51,888 nucleotides of DNA from an uncultured Lachnospiraceae bacterium (GTDB lineage: Bacteria > Bacillota > Clostridia > Lachnospirales > Lachnospiraceae). Within the stretch, counting starts at the first letter, position 1; each line of letters opens with the position of its first letter. The notes under the pieces were generated by a model, which saw only the letters and a list, made by a program, of their open reading frames with translations, was not told where the DNA came from and searched no databases. The stretch is from contig CASCWU010000013.1 of NCBI GenBank assembly GCA_949155905.1, forward strand, positions 1-51,888. Direction: 5' to 3'. A program made the translations under genes and the position numbers. Of the stretch, positions 1 to 8,490 are shown one piece after another.

Positions 1-51
1 AGCGTCGCATTGGTAGTGCGGAGGTCACGGGTCCGATTCCCGTCAGCAGCT
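1..51 (+). tRNA. tRNA-Thr (anticodon GGT), 3' part only
   Basis: The window opens inside a tRNA. Seen: an anticodon stem at 5-9 pairing with 17-21, a seven-base loop at 10-16 (TTGGTAG) with anticodon GGT at 12-14, a T arm at 27-43 with loop TCCGATT, and the 3' acceptor strand CAGCAGC at 44-50 followed by discriminator T51. GGT reads threonine codons ACC and ACT. The 5' acceptor strand and most of the D arm lie upstream of the window. No CCA is encoded after T51. Confidence 0.9.
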
Positions 52-64
52 TCGTAAAAAGAGC

Positions 65-99
65 AGAAGTCCTGGAGAATATGCAGGGCTTCTTTTTTT
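65..99 (+). terminator. Intrinsic terminator after tRNA-Thr
   Basis: A 9-10 bp stem (GAAGTCCTG pairing with CAGGGCTTC, one G-T wobble) with a loop of about ten bases is followed directly by a run of seven T (93-99). It lies 14 bases after the tRNA end. Confidence 0.85.
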
Positions 100-135
100 G
101 TATCATTAGGAAAGTTCTCCGAACTATACAGCAGA

Positions 136-163
136 TTGATATTTGCAGGAAATTTTATATAAT
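136..163 (+). promoter_or_regulatory. Sigma-A-type promoter upstream of the ATPase pseudogene
   Basis: TTGATA at 136-141 and TATAAT at 158-163 are separated by 16 bp. A small palindrome (AACT-cata-AGTT) lies downstream before the ribosome binding site of the broken ATPase gene. Confidence 0.6.
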
Positions 164-219
164 AGACTCATGTTACACCAACTCATAAGTTAGTTATTTG
201 CATTGGAAGGAGGAGGGTT

Positions 220-1486
220 GTGTTTTATTGTCGGGAAGAGGAGCTTGGTACGATGAACAAGCATTATGAAAAGGGACGATTTGAATGTATCATTATCTAT
301 GGAAGGCGGCGTGTGGGAAAGACGGCTCTGAACAATGAATTTTGCAAAGGAAAGCCGACGATCTATTTTTCAGCGTTAAATGCTTCGGCACAGGAAAACC
401 TGGAGGCTTTATCCAAAGCAATTGCGATCTACCAAAATCCAGAGAAGAACTATGCACTTGTTTATCAAAGCTTTGTAGAGGCTTTGGAAGAGGTAACGAG
501 GCTTGCCAGGGAAAACGTCTGGTGTTTGTAATAGACGAATATCCATATCTGGCCCGGGCGGAAAAATCTATTTCTTCGCGGCTGCAGCATATCATAGACC
601 ACATCTGGCAGGAAAGCAGGCGCTGGTATACGGCGTAACAGGTGGGATTCCACATTATTTGAATAAGCTGGAGATAGAGCAGGACGTGGATGCGGCGATC
701 CGGGACAACCTTCTTCAGCCTTCCAGTTCTTTATTTGAAGAACCGGAAAACCTGCTGAAGCAGGAACTGAGGGAACCAGCGATTTATAATTCGGTTATTT
801 CTGCCATAGCCGGAGGAGCCAGCCATGCAAATGAAATTTCTACCAAGGTTGGGTTGGATTCCGGAATATGCGCCAAATATCTGCACGTATTGCTGGAACT
901 GGGAATTTTGAAAAAAGAAAGCCCGATGGCGGAAAAACCAGGAAAAAAAACAATCTATACGATAGAGGACAATTTCTTCCGTTTTTGGTATCGCTTTGTT
1001 CCCAGAAATATGTCCTTAATCCATGCGGGGCGGATACAGGCTGTGTATGAGCAGGCAGTCAAACGGTTTTATCCAGAGTATATGGGACTGGTATTTGAAA
1101 AGATGTGCCGGGAATATCTGCTCCGTTATGCAGAAGATCTGCCTTTTTTGTTAAGTGAGGCAGGACAGTGGTGGGGAACGGACGCCAGAACGAAAAAGGA
1201 AGTGCAGATCGATATTGTCGGCTTGCCGGTAGAGGGAAAGGAATATCTGATCGCGTCCTGTAAATACCGGAATGAAAAAATAGGGGTAGAGGAGCTGGAA
1301 CTGCTAAAGCAATATGCTTTTGTATTCCGGGCGAATGGGCAGTTCCGGTATTATATTTTTTCCAAGGGAGGCTTTAGCCAGGCTCTTTTGGAGCGGGAAA
1401 AGCAAGGGGATGTAACGCTTTTGACATTAGAAGATCTTTATTCGGATCGGAGCAAGGTTCCAGAGAATAGCAGCCAGAACGGCTAA
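220..1486 (+). pseudogene. Broken ATPase (P-loop / DUF234-type AAA family)
   Basis: Remnant of a family of about 450-residue ATPases: an N-terminal P-loop domain, a winged helix and a C-terminal DUF234 nuclease-like domain. Three frames must be joined. The first (220-531) holds the P-loop YGRRRVGKT. The second holds the Walker B stretch LVFVIDEYPYLA (about 526-570). The third (to 1486) starts in VYGVTGGIPHY and carries the winged helix and C-terminal domain. The first shift is explained by one missing A in the A-run at 512-515. At about 605-620 the frame changes again and, compared with what I know of the family, some 70-80 residues between Walker B and VYGVTGG are missing. Family members often act as toxin-like or defence-associated ATPases, but the function is not established. 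The deletion makes this copy very likely dead. Confidence 0.85.
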
Positions 1487-1574
1487 TTCTATCAAGAAAA
1501 AGCCTTTGAAAGAGGAAGAAAGTCAAATATCCATGCAAGCATGGCTACTTAGCTCGTTGCTTTGCGGAAATAAA

Positions 1575-1603
1575 TTGACAGGACTTCGGCAACAGGATAC
1601 AAT
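1575..1603 (+). promoter_or_regulatory. Promoter for the MFS transporter / DUF2804 operon
   Basis: TTGACA at 1575-1580 and TACAAT at 1598-1603 with a 17 bp spacer, 115 bases upstream of the MFS start. A short palindrome (CCATGC-AA-GCATGG, 1531-1544) lies 31 bases upstream of the -35 and could be an operator. The rest of the 1487-1718 gap shows only purine-rich sequence before the ribosome binding site. Confidence 0.7.
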
Positions 1604-1718
1604 GAAGATAGTAATGCAGATGGGGGAATAGCAAAAAGAAGGGGCAGAAGAGAGAAAACGAAGGGAAGGAGCAAAAGGAAGAGCAAAAAGGGAATAGAAA
1701 AAGAAAGGAGAGGGTAGC

Positions 1719-3071
1719 ATGTCAAAGAACATGGGGAAGGGACGGTTCTGGCTTTTGATGTGGGGACTTGGCCTGGCCGGACAGCTTTGCTGGAACATCG
1801 AAAACCAGTGGTTCAATACGTTTGTCTACGCCAAGATTGCAAAGGATTCGACGATTGTCACCTGGATGGTGATTAGCAGCGCCCTGGTGACGACATGTTC
1901 GACGTTTCTGTTCGGGACACTTTCGGACAGGCTGGGGACGAGACGGCGGTTTGTTTCTATTGGTTACATTGCCTGGGGGGTTTTTACGATTCTGTTTGGG
2001 CTGACAGAATTTTTAGGAGGTGGCAGCGTCGGGACAGGGGCGAAGATTTCGATCTGGGCGGCGGTGCTGGTGATTCTGGCAGACGATGTGATGAGCTTTT
2101 TCGGCTCGATGGGGAACGATTCCGGGTACAGCGCCTGGAGCAACGATATGACGACGGATGCCAACCGTGGGCAGATTGGGGCGGTGCTGGCGATCCAGCC
2201 GGTCATCGGGACGATTTTGGGAACGATCCTGGGCGGTATGCTGATCGGCGGGAATGATAGTTACCAGCGCCTGTTTTGGGTGATGGGTCTGTTTGTGATT
2301 GCGACAGGTGTTTTTTCTTTGTTCTTTTTACAGGATGCGCCGGAGCTAAAGCCGCATCAGGAGGGGAGCCTGGGAAAGCAGCTTTCGGAGGTGTTCCGGC
2401 TTCAGGGATTTTTGGTAAAAAAGGAGCTGCTGTTTGCAAGCCTGACGGCGATGCTGTTTTTTATTCCGTTTAATATTTATTTTGTGCATATGGGGAACTG
2501 GCTGATTTACCGAATCGGCTTTTCGGCGGACAGTATGGGTCTGATCCAGGGAATCAGTCTGCTACTGGCGTCGGCGCTTGTCGTTCCTGCGGTGAGTTTT
2601 ATCAATAAAGGGAAAACACCGCTTGTTGCAGGAGCGGCGATTGTGATCAATTTTATCGGGCTATGTGTGATTTCGGCCTTGATCCGGCCTGGGACAGTCG
2701 ATACGGAGCAGGTATTTTCCATAGTGAACCTGCCGCTGTTTGCCGGTGTGTTTTTAGCCGGAGCAGGCTACGTGCTGGTTGTGCAGTCGTTGACGATGTG
2801 GGTAAAGCAGCTCTATCCAGAGGAAAACAGAGGACAGTTTGAGGGGGTACGTGTGCTATTTTTTACGTTGATTCCGATGTTTATCGGGACGCTCTTAGGC
2901 AATGCGATCATCAAGAACGGCGCAGGGAGCGTGGTCAATGAATATGGGATTACGGAGAACATTCCGACGGAGTCGATTTATATGTGGGCGGCGGTGCTGG
3001 TGCTGCTGGCCTTTGTGCCTTTGGCGCTGGCGGCGAGATATTATAAAAAAAGATTGGGTGATACCAGATAG
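1719..3071 (+). CDS. MFS transporter, probably sugar or glycoside uptake
   Basis: A 450-residue integral membrane protein with about 12 hydrophobic segments, the usual size of a major facilitator. The loop after the second helix has the MFS motif A form GTLSDRLGTRRRF (residues 66-78). The overall look (long glycine-rich helices, extended loop near residue 90) resembles GPH/sugar-cation symporter-like members. The start has a good ribosome binding site (AAAGGAGAGGG). It lies 12 bases upstream of a DUF2804 gene, so the two are probably co-transcribed from the promoter at 1575. A xylulokinase and a ROK repressor follow, which suggests a sugar or sugar-conjugate substrate; this is inference from context only. 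Confidence 0.8.
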   Translation: MSKNMGKGRFWLLMWGLGLAGQLCWNIENQWFNTFVYAKIAKDSTIVTWMVISSALVTTCSTFLFGTLSDRLGTRRRFVSIGYIAWGVFTILFGLTEFLGGGSVGTGAKISIWAAVLVILADDVMSFFGSMGNDSGYSAWSNDMTTDANRGQIGAVLAIQPVIGTILGTILGGMLIGGNDSYQRLFWVMGLFVIATGVFSLFFLQDAPELKPHQEGSLGKQLSEVFRLQGFLVKKELLFASLTAMLFFIPFNIYFVHMGNWLIYRIGFSADSMGLIQGISLLLASALVVPAVSFINKGKTPLVAGAAIVINFIGLCVISALIRPGTVDTEQVFSIVNLPLFAGVFLAGAGYVLVVQSLTMWVKQLYPEENRGQFEGVRVLFFTLIPMFIGTLLGNAIIKNGAGSVVNEYGITENIPTESIYMWAAVLVLLAFVPLALAARYYKKRLGDTR

Positions 3072-3083
3072 GAGGGTACGTGT

Positions 3084-4106
3084 ATGGGGAATCAAGTGCA
3101 AAGGGAAATGACAGCCAGAGTTCCGTTATTGGGGAAAAAGGGGGAGCTGCTTCATCCGGGCTATGCCAGGCATATGCTGTATGACTATGACCGGAGTCAG
3201 GCGGCGGACTGGCCGTTCCGTTTAAAGGAATGGGATTTTTATCAGTTCCCGTTGGGAGATTGGGTGCTGCAGATGACGATGGGACATGTGTCCTACTGCA
3301 CACAGCTTTCCGCGCATTTATTTTCTTTAAAGGACGGAGAACATTATGATTTTGAGCGGATGTATCCGTTTCTCAAAAAGGATCTGCATTTTTCAGACAA
3401 CCCGGAGCTGCCGGGGGTTTTGGATACGAGAGGCCAGGGTTTCCGGATGCGGTATGAGACGGGGAAGGACTACAAGCGTCTGCGTTTGCGGGTAAAGGGC
3501 GAGGAGCCAGTAGAAATCGACCTCCATCTGCCATGGAACCCGGAGGAGGAAAAGATGGTCATTGCGACGCCGTTTGCCAAAAAGGGGCAATTTTATTTAA
3601 ACTGCAAGGAGCATTATTATGGTGTCAAGGGAACGGTATGCTTTGGAAACCGGCTGGTCGAGGCAGACGGAAATCAGACCGGCTTAATGGATTGGGGACG
3701 CGGCGTCTGGCCGTTTTCCCAGGAATGGTTCTGGGGCTGTGGGGCGGATTACCAGGCAGGAGGGCGGTTCGGCTTTAACATCGGCTGGGGCTTTGGCGAT
3801 ACAAGGGCGGCTACGGAAAATATGTTTTTCTGGAACGGAAAGGCGTATAAGCTTGGAAGCCTGCAGGTAGACCGGAACCCGGATGATTATATGGCGCCAT
3901 GGCGTTTTTATACGCCGGACGGGCAGTTTGATCTGACGATGACGCCGGTGCATGACCACTATACGGAAACCAAGGTGCTGTTTGTCGATAACTGTTGCCA
4001 CCAGGTACATGGGAAATTCAATGGAAAGGCGGTTCTGCCGGACGGCCAGGTGATTGAGGTGAAGGATATGGTGGCGTTCTGCGAGCATGCAAGGAATAAC
4101 TGGTAA
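3084..4106 (+). CDS. DUF2804 domain-containing protein
   Basis: A 340-residue soluble protein with no signal peptide. It is rich in Trp and Tyr and carries patterns I associate with DUF2804, such as a DWPFRLKEWDFYQ stretch near residue 40 and DWGRGVWPF near residue 203. The biochemical role of the family is not established; in Clostridia it often sits beside sugar transporters and kinases, as here. It starts 12 bases after the MFS gene with a GGAGGGTACGTGT leader and ends 77 bases before the xylulokinase, which has its own promoter. A lipid- or sugar-binding beta-rich fold is possible but unproven. Confidence 0.75.
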   Translation: MGNQVQREMTARVPLLGKKGELLHPGYARHMLYDYDRSQAADWPFRLKEWDFYQFPLGDWVLQMTMGHVSYCTQLSAHLFSLKDGEHYDFERMYPFLKKDLHFSDNPELPGVLDTRGQGFRMRYETGKDYKRLRLRVKGEEPVEIDLHLPWNPEEEKMVIATPFAKKGQFYLNCKEHYYGVKGTVCFGNRLVEADGNQTGLMDWGRGVWPFSQEWFWGCGADYQAGGRFGFNIGWGFGDTRAATENMFFWNGKAYKLGSLQVDRNPDDYMAPWRFYTPDGQFDLTMTPVHDHYTETKVLFVDNCCHQVHGKFNGKAVLPDGQVIEVKDMVAFCEHARNNW

Positions 4107-4121
4107 GCGAAAAACTTGGTC

Positions 4122-4150
4122 TTGCAATTCGACTAGGTATGCTCTATAAT
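4122..4150 (+). promoter_or_regulatory. Promoter of the xylulokinase gene
   Basis: TTGCAA at 4122-4127 and a perfect TATAAT at 4145-4150 with a 17 bp spacer. The start codon of xylB is 34 bases downstream, so the transcript leader is short. Confidence 0.75.
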
Positions 4151-4151
4151 T

Positions 4152-4166
4152 GTTTAGTAAATAAAC
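4152..4166 (+). promoter_or_regulatory. Probable ROK/XylR operator at the xylB transcription start
   Basis: A perfect inverted repeat, GTTTA-gtaaa-TAAAC, begins two bases after the -10 box and so covers the expected transcription start. AT-rich dyads of this kind are typical operators of ROK-family xylose repressors, and such a repressor is encoded at 6821. No equivalent copy is visible in the MFS promoter region. Confidence 0.5.
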
Positions 4167-4183
4167 TATATAGGAGGTCAGGC

Positions 4184-5665
4184 ATGTATTATATTGGGAT
4201 TGATTTGGGAACATCGGCGGTCAAGCTGCTGATGATGGAAGAAACCGGGAAGATTTGCCGGATTGTTTCAAAGGAATATCCGTTGTATTTTCCGCATCCG
4301 GGCTGGTCGGAGCAAAACCCGGAGGATTGGTTCCGGCAGACGGTAGCCGGGCTTTTGGAGCTGACGGAAGGGATCGAGAAAAGCCAAGTGGCCGGAATCA
4401 GCTTTGGAGGGCAGATGCACGGGCTGGTGGTGCTAGATGAAGAGGATCAGGTGCTGCGTCCGGCGATCTTATGGAACGATGGGCGAACCGGAAAAGAGAC
4501 GGATTACCTGAATACCGTGATCGGAAAAGAAACGCTTTCGGGGTATACCGCGAACATTGCATTTGCTGGCTTTACCGCGCCTAAGCTTTTGTGGATGAAG
4601 GAGCAGGAGCCGGAGCTGTTCGGGCGTATCCGGCGGATTATGCTGCCGAAGGATTATCTGGCGTACCGGTTAAGCGGCGTTCATGCGACGGACGTTTCCG
4701 ATGCCTCCGGGATGCTGCTGCTTGACGTCAAGAACCGCTGCTGGTCGAAGGAAATGTTAGAACTTTGCGGCGTGCAGGAGGAGCAGTTGGCGAAGGTGTA
4801 CGAAAGTTATGAGGTGATCGGAACGATAAAGCCGGAGCTGGCAGAGGAGTTGGGATTTTCCCCGGAGGTTCGGATCATTGCCGGAGCCGGGGACAATGCA
4901 GCGGCAGCGGTCGGCACTGGGACAGTCGGAGACGGCGCCTGCAACATTTCCCTCGGAACGAGCGGAACGATTTTTATTTCCAGCAAGAGCTTTCATGTCG
5001 ATCCGCAAAATGCACTTCATGCGTTTGCCCATGCAGACGGCACCTGGCATCTGATGGGCTGTATGCTAAGCGCCGCCTCCTGCAACAAATGGTGGATGGA
5101 TGATATTTTAAAAACGACGGAGTATGCCGGGGAACAGCAGGCTATTTTAGAACAAAAGGAAGAGCGGCTAGGGAACAACGATGTCTTTTTCCTGCCGTAT
5201 CTGATGGGAGAGCGTTCGCCGCATAACGATCCGTCTGCCAGAGGAGCGTTTATCGGAATGCGGATGGATACGACCAGGGAGCAGCTGACCCAGGCCGTTA
5301 TGGAGGGAGTAGCGTTTGCTCTGCGGGATTCCTATGAGGTAGCGAAGTCACAGGGAATTCAGATCGAAAGGACGAGAATCTGCGGCGGAGGCGCGAAGAG
5401 CGAGCTGTGGAGGACGATTGTGGCGAATGTATTGAACCTGACGGTAGAAACTCCAGAGATCGAGGAAGGCCCGGCGATGGGCGGCGCGATGCTGGCGGCC
5501 GTCGGCTGCGGCGTGTTCCGTGACGTAGCAGAGGCAGCAGAGCGGATTGTACGGGTGAAGGAGACACTTGCCCCGGAGCCGGAGTTGGCGGCGCGGTATG
5601 AGGAGAAATACCAGACATTCCGCAGGCTGTATCCGGCGTTAAAGGAGATTTGGCAGTCCTGTTAA
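4184..5665 (+). CDS. xylB: Xylulokinase
   Basis: A 493-residue FGGY-family carbohydrate kinase that would phosphorylate D-xylulose with ATP, feeding the pentose phosphate pathway. Seen: the N-terminal phosphate-1 motif IGIDLGTSAVK, the substrate-side GGQMHGLV near residue 75, the GAGDNAAAAVGTG adenosine-binding stretch near residue 236, and GGGAKSELWR near residue 403. I chose the ATG at 4184 because TAGGAGG lies eight bases before it; an upstream in-frame ATG at 4139 falls inside the promoter. No xylose isomerase gene is in the window, so the partner enzyme must be elsewhere or the sugar enters as xylulose. Other FGGY substrates cannot be excluded. Confidence 0.85.
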   Translation: MYYIGIDLGTSAVKLLMMEETGKICRIVSKEYPLYFPHPGWSEQNPEDWFRQTVAGLLELTEGIEKSQVAGISFGGQMHGLVVLDEEDQVLRPAILWNDGRTGKETDYLNTVIGKETLSGYTANIAFAGFTAPKLLWMKEQEPELFGRIRRIMLPKDYLAYRLSGVHATDVSDASGMLLLDVKNRCWSKEMLELCGVQEEQLAKVYESYEVIGTIKPELAEELGFSPEVRIIAGAGDNAAAAVGTGTVGDGACNISLGTSGTIFISSKSFHVDPQNALHAFAHADGTWHLMGCMLSAASCNKWWMDDILKTTEYAGEQQAILEQKEERLGNNDVFFLPYLMGERSPHNDPSARGAFIGMRMDTTREQLTQAVMEGVAFALRDSYEVAKSQGIQIERTRICGGGAKSELWRTIVANVLNLTVETPEIEEGPAMGGAMLAAVGCGVFRDVAEAAERIVRVKETLAPEPELAARYEEKYQTFRRLYPALKEIWQSC

Positions 5666-5725
5666 AAAATAAAAGATTAGAAATAGATATAAAAAATATA
5701 CAGAATATTAAAAGGGGTATATGTT

Positions 5726-6414
5726 ATGAGAAAAAGAAGTTATTTTGGTGGGATATGTTTATTACAATAATTTTGATAGTTTTGCTTAAAGACATAGTTA
5801 CGAATTCTGCAAATAAATATCAAAGTAATGAATAAAAAACAATTATGGAGGTTTCATGGACAAAACATTATAACACATGGGAAGAAATGGAAATGGCGTC
5901 TGATCTGATTATTCATGGGAAAGTAATAGATAGTATAACAGAACTTCGTAATAATATGGTATTTACACAACAACAAATATTGATTAAAAATGTAGAGAAA
6001 GGAAATATTGAAGAAGGGAGTATAATTGAAGTTTTACAAACTGGAGGAGAATATGAAGATCATATAACGCCAGAAATTAGTGAAACACCATTAATGCAAA
6101 GAGACAAAGAATATATATTATACTTAGAACAAACAGAATATGATGTTCGTTATGGAAAATATTATTTGATTGCAGGAGGAAATCAGGGACTTGTATCTTT
6201 TGATAACATTAAGACAGTCAGAGAGCAGAACCTTAGTGACAAAGAAAATATAAATAGAGTGAGTGCAACATGGGAAAAAAAACGGCTTAAATATTATATT
6301 GATTCAACAGTAGATTCTAATTATGGGATGAGTATACATTATCAAATAGTATATGGAGCACAATCGTGGAGCGGTTTGGCAGAAAATGCTCCAACTAAAG
6401 AGATAGGCTCATGA
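5726..6414 (+). pseudogene. Broken gene for a small secreted or membrane-anchored protein
   Basis: I read this as one decayed gene. An ATG at 5726 behind AAAAGGGG opens a frame that stops after 14 codons. Adding one A to the A-run at 5731-5735 instead gives a basic start and a hydrophobic helix (FITIILIVLL), continuing to an in-frame TAA at 5833-5835. Ten codon positions later the same frame reopens at 5845 and runs to 6414. The body (189 residues from 5845) holds a pattern ADxIIxGKV...KNVEKGNIEEGSIIEVLQTGG seen in small Firmicute lipoproteins of unknown function. The sequence is strikingly AT-rich compared with the flanking sugar genes. The downstream gene overlaps the stop by four bases (ATGA), suggesting translational coupling in the ancestor. 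Confidence 0.6.
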
Positions 6415-6796
6415 AACACTTAAATAGATGGAAATCCTTTAGAAATTTTGTATTATTTATCCTTTTCCTAATGCTATGTCTGGTTCAATCAGTAACCAGA
6501 ATACCAGTGAAGAAAATTTCTGATTTAGAAGAAATCGTCTTTGACTATAGGAAGGTGGAGTCAATAGGTGCTTCCGTGAGTGTGAAGGTTGCACAAAAGC
6601 TTGTGATAAAACCAGTACAGATGGACGAGCTTTTTGGAGAAAAATTACTGGTTCTGACAGAGAAGAAGGAGTTGAATGGCTTAGAATTCAATTTTTTCAT
6701 CGAAACTGTGTATACCAGATTTTGGGATTTCAGGTAGAGGAACGAGATGTCAAAAGCTTCATAGAATATTTGATTTGCCATCAAATCAGGAAGTAA
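6411..6796 (+). pseudogene. Frameshifted small membrane-anchored protein
   Basis: The open frame runs 6411-6737 (108 residues) with an N-terminal basic stretch and a hydrophobic signal or anchor (FVLFILFLMLCLV, residues 13-25). From about 6645 another frame reads more like protein and runs on to TAA at 6794-6796, ending in VEERDVKSFIEYLICHQIRK. Adding one A to the five-A run at 6640-6644 joins the two frames without a stop into about 128 residues. I do not recognise the family. Together with the preceding gene it forms a two-gene AT-rich unit inserted between xylB and the ROK repressor. Confidence 0.55.
6768..6786 (+). promoter_or_regulatory. Inverted repeat upstream of the ROK repressor
   Basis: ATTTGAT-ttgcc-ATCAAAT, a perfect 7 bp dyad, ends 34 bases before the ROK start. 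It could be an autoregulatory operator or a small hairpin. It also overlaps the end of the broken upstream gene, so its role is uncertain. Confidence 0.3.
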
Positions 6797-6820
6797 GCAA
6801 ACAGAAAGGAGAGGCGGGTA

Positions 6821-7978
6821 ATGCTGACAGGCAGTAAGGAATTGATACGGGATATTAACAGCACACTGGTTTTAGAAACGATTATCCGCCAGGGACCGAT
6901 TTCACGGGCAAGCATCGCCAAAGAGCTGGGGCTGACTAAGGCGACGGTTTCTGCGATTGTGCAGACACTTTTGGAACGGGGACTGGTCTGGGAGATCGGC
7001 AGCGACGATACCTCTTATGGGCGGAAGCCGATTTTGCTGCAATACTGCGAGGATGCGGGATATGCAATATGCGTCGATGTAGGAGTAGAGATGCTCAGTG
7101 CGATTCGGACGAATTTAAGCGGGAGTCATGCGTGTCTGTTTCAGCATGAGACGCCGACGGAGCCGGAGCGGATGTTGGAGGAAATCAAGCAGTTAATTGA
7201 AAGGCTGATGGATTCCGATTCCTCTACCCGCTATGGCCTCGTAGGGATTGCTTTGGGGATTCATGGAGCAGTCAAGGACAATGTTATCACCTTTGCCCCG
7301 TATTATCAGATAGCGGATCTGGATTTGGCAGAGCGACTTGAAAAAGAGTTTGGCGTTCCGGTTTTGCTGGAAAACGAAGCGAATCTGTCCGTGCTGGGCG
7401 AGGAATCGTTTGTCTATGATTATCCGGTACTGGCCAATATCAGCGTTCATTCCGGCATCGGTCTGGGCGTGCTGGTCAACCATGAATTATTTACCGGATA
7501 TAATGGGACAGCCGGGGAAATCGGGCATACGATCATTGAAGTGGACGGACGTCCATGCCCCTGCGGAAATCGGGGGTGTCTGGAGCAGTATGTCTCCGAA
7601 CGCGTTCTGCTGCGGGAGTTTGCGAAGAGGAAGCACTTGGCTGCCGTTGATATGGATGAGTTTTTCGAGTATTATCGGAGCAAGGACGAGGATGCGAAAG
7701 AGATTCTTGACTCCTTTGTCCGTTATATGTCAGTTTGTGTCAATAATGTATTAAACAGCTTTAACCCGGACGTCGTGATCATCAACAGTCTGTTTGTGAT
7801 CAATTCTCCGGGTCTGATCAAACGGATTGAGCAATCCCTTACGAGCAGAGTGAATCATTACGTAAAAATCGTCCCCTCCGGCCTTCAGGATGCGTCGATC
7901 TTACTTGGCGGTATCTGCATCGTCGTAAAGAATTTCCTGGCCGTCAGTAGATTGCATTTTGACTTTTGGGAGATTTAA
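6821..7978 (+). CDS. ROK-family transcriptional repressor (XylR-like)
   Basis: A 385-residue protein with an N-terminal winged helix (GPISRASIAKELGLTKATVS, about residues 25-44) and a C-terminal ROK sugar-kinase-like domain. The ROK zinc signature CPCGNRGCLEQ is near residues 246-256, preceded by GEIGH. This DNA-binding plus ROK layout is that of XylR/NagC-type repressors, which release DNA on binding a sugar. The start at 6821 follows GAAAGGAGAGG. The likely target is the dyad on the xylB promoter at 4152, and possibly the dyad just upstream of its own gene. The distance from xylB is explained by the AT-rich insertion at 5.7-6.8 kb. Confidence 0.85.
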   Translation: MLTGSKELIRDINSTLVLETIIRQGPISRASIAKELGLTKATVSAIVQTLLERGLVWEIGSDDTSYGRKPILLQYCEDAGYAICVDVGVEMLSAIRTNLSGSHACLFQHETPTEPERMLEEIKQLIERLMDSDSSTRYGLVGIALGIHGAVKDNVITFAPYYQIADLDLAERLEKEFGVPVLLENEANLSVLGEESFVYDYPVLANISVHSGIGLGVLVNHELFTGYNGTAGEIGHTIIEVDGRPCPCGNRGCLEQYVSERVLLREFAKRKHLAAVDMDEFFEYYRSKDEDAKEILDSFVRYMSVCVNNVLNSFNPDVVIINSLFVINSPGLIKRIEQSLTSRVNHYVKIVPSGLQDASILLGGICIVVKNFLAVSRLHFDFWEI

Positions 7979-8027
7979 AAGCGGCGGATGCCTGCAGTCC
8001 TCTTATACTTGGATGTTTTGGAGGGCT

Positions 8028-8071
8028 GAAAACGGTTGATATGCAGCCCTGTCTACATGTCAGCCGTTTTC
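8028..8071. terminator. Hairpin between convergent genes, probable bidirectional terminator
   Basis: A 16 bp stem formed by 8028-8043 and 8056-8071 (two G-T wobbles), with a 12-base loop, sits between the plus-strand ROK gene and the minus-strand spore protein. The arms carry AAAA and TTTT at their outer ends, so each strand places T residues at the 3' side. No long separate U-tract follows. Confidence 0.6.
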
Positions 8072-8257
8072 CTTACGTTGTTTTTGATTGCGCTGGCGCA
8101 GCATCCCTCCGATCCGTCCGGTTTCGCGGGCGGAAAGGGAACTCCAGCCGTCGCGTAGTACCCGATCCAAAAGTCCAAGTTCTCCGGCGATCTCATATTT
8201 CATTTTTTCTTCTTCTTTGATTTCTGAAAGAACAATCGGTTTTTTCTTTTTTGGCAT
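8060..8257 (-). CDS. Small acid-soluble spore protein, alpha/beta-type
   Basis: A 65-residue basic protein with the core of alpha/beta-type SASPs: KYEIAGELGL followed by GWSSLSARETGRIGG. These proteins coat and protect spore DNA and are degraded at germination. The middle differs from the classic version (LLDRVLRDGW), as in a clostridial subgroup. I chose the start at 8257 because AGGAAAGGA precedes it; an upstream in-frame ATG at 8305 has no ribosome binding site and adds a non-SASP extension. The presence of this gene implies a sporulating organism or recent ancestor. I could not recognise a convincing forespore promoter upstream. Confidence 0.8.
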   Translation of the reverse strand: MPKKKKPIVLSEIKEEEKMKYEIAGELGLLDRVLRDGWSSLSARETGRIGGMLRQRNQKQRKENG

Positions 8258-8490
8258 ATGCTCTGATTCCTTTCCTGCTTCCCTGAACTGGCTTTGCATG
8301 GACAATAGTTTTGTTGTTTGTTATAGTTTGGAAAGGAATCGGCCAAAAAAGAGACATCAGACTTTTTCAGCCAAAAGCCCTTCCGCCATGCAACATACAA
8401 GAAGCGTTATAAGCGCGTTCTGTTATCAGTATGGACAGAAGGGCAGAGGTTCATGCAAAAACCAGTAAAAATTTGTAAGTGTATTTGCTT

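Noticed and set aside
8088-8468. Open frames opposite the spore protein and in the gap upstream of it
   Set aside because: They overlap the SASP gene on the other strand, lack ribosome binding sites and show no recognisable protein features.
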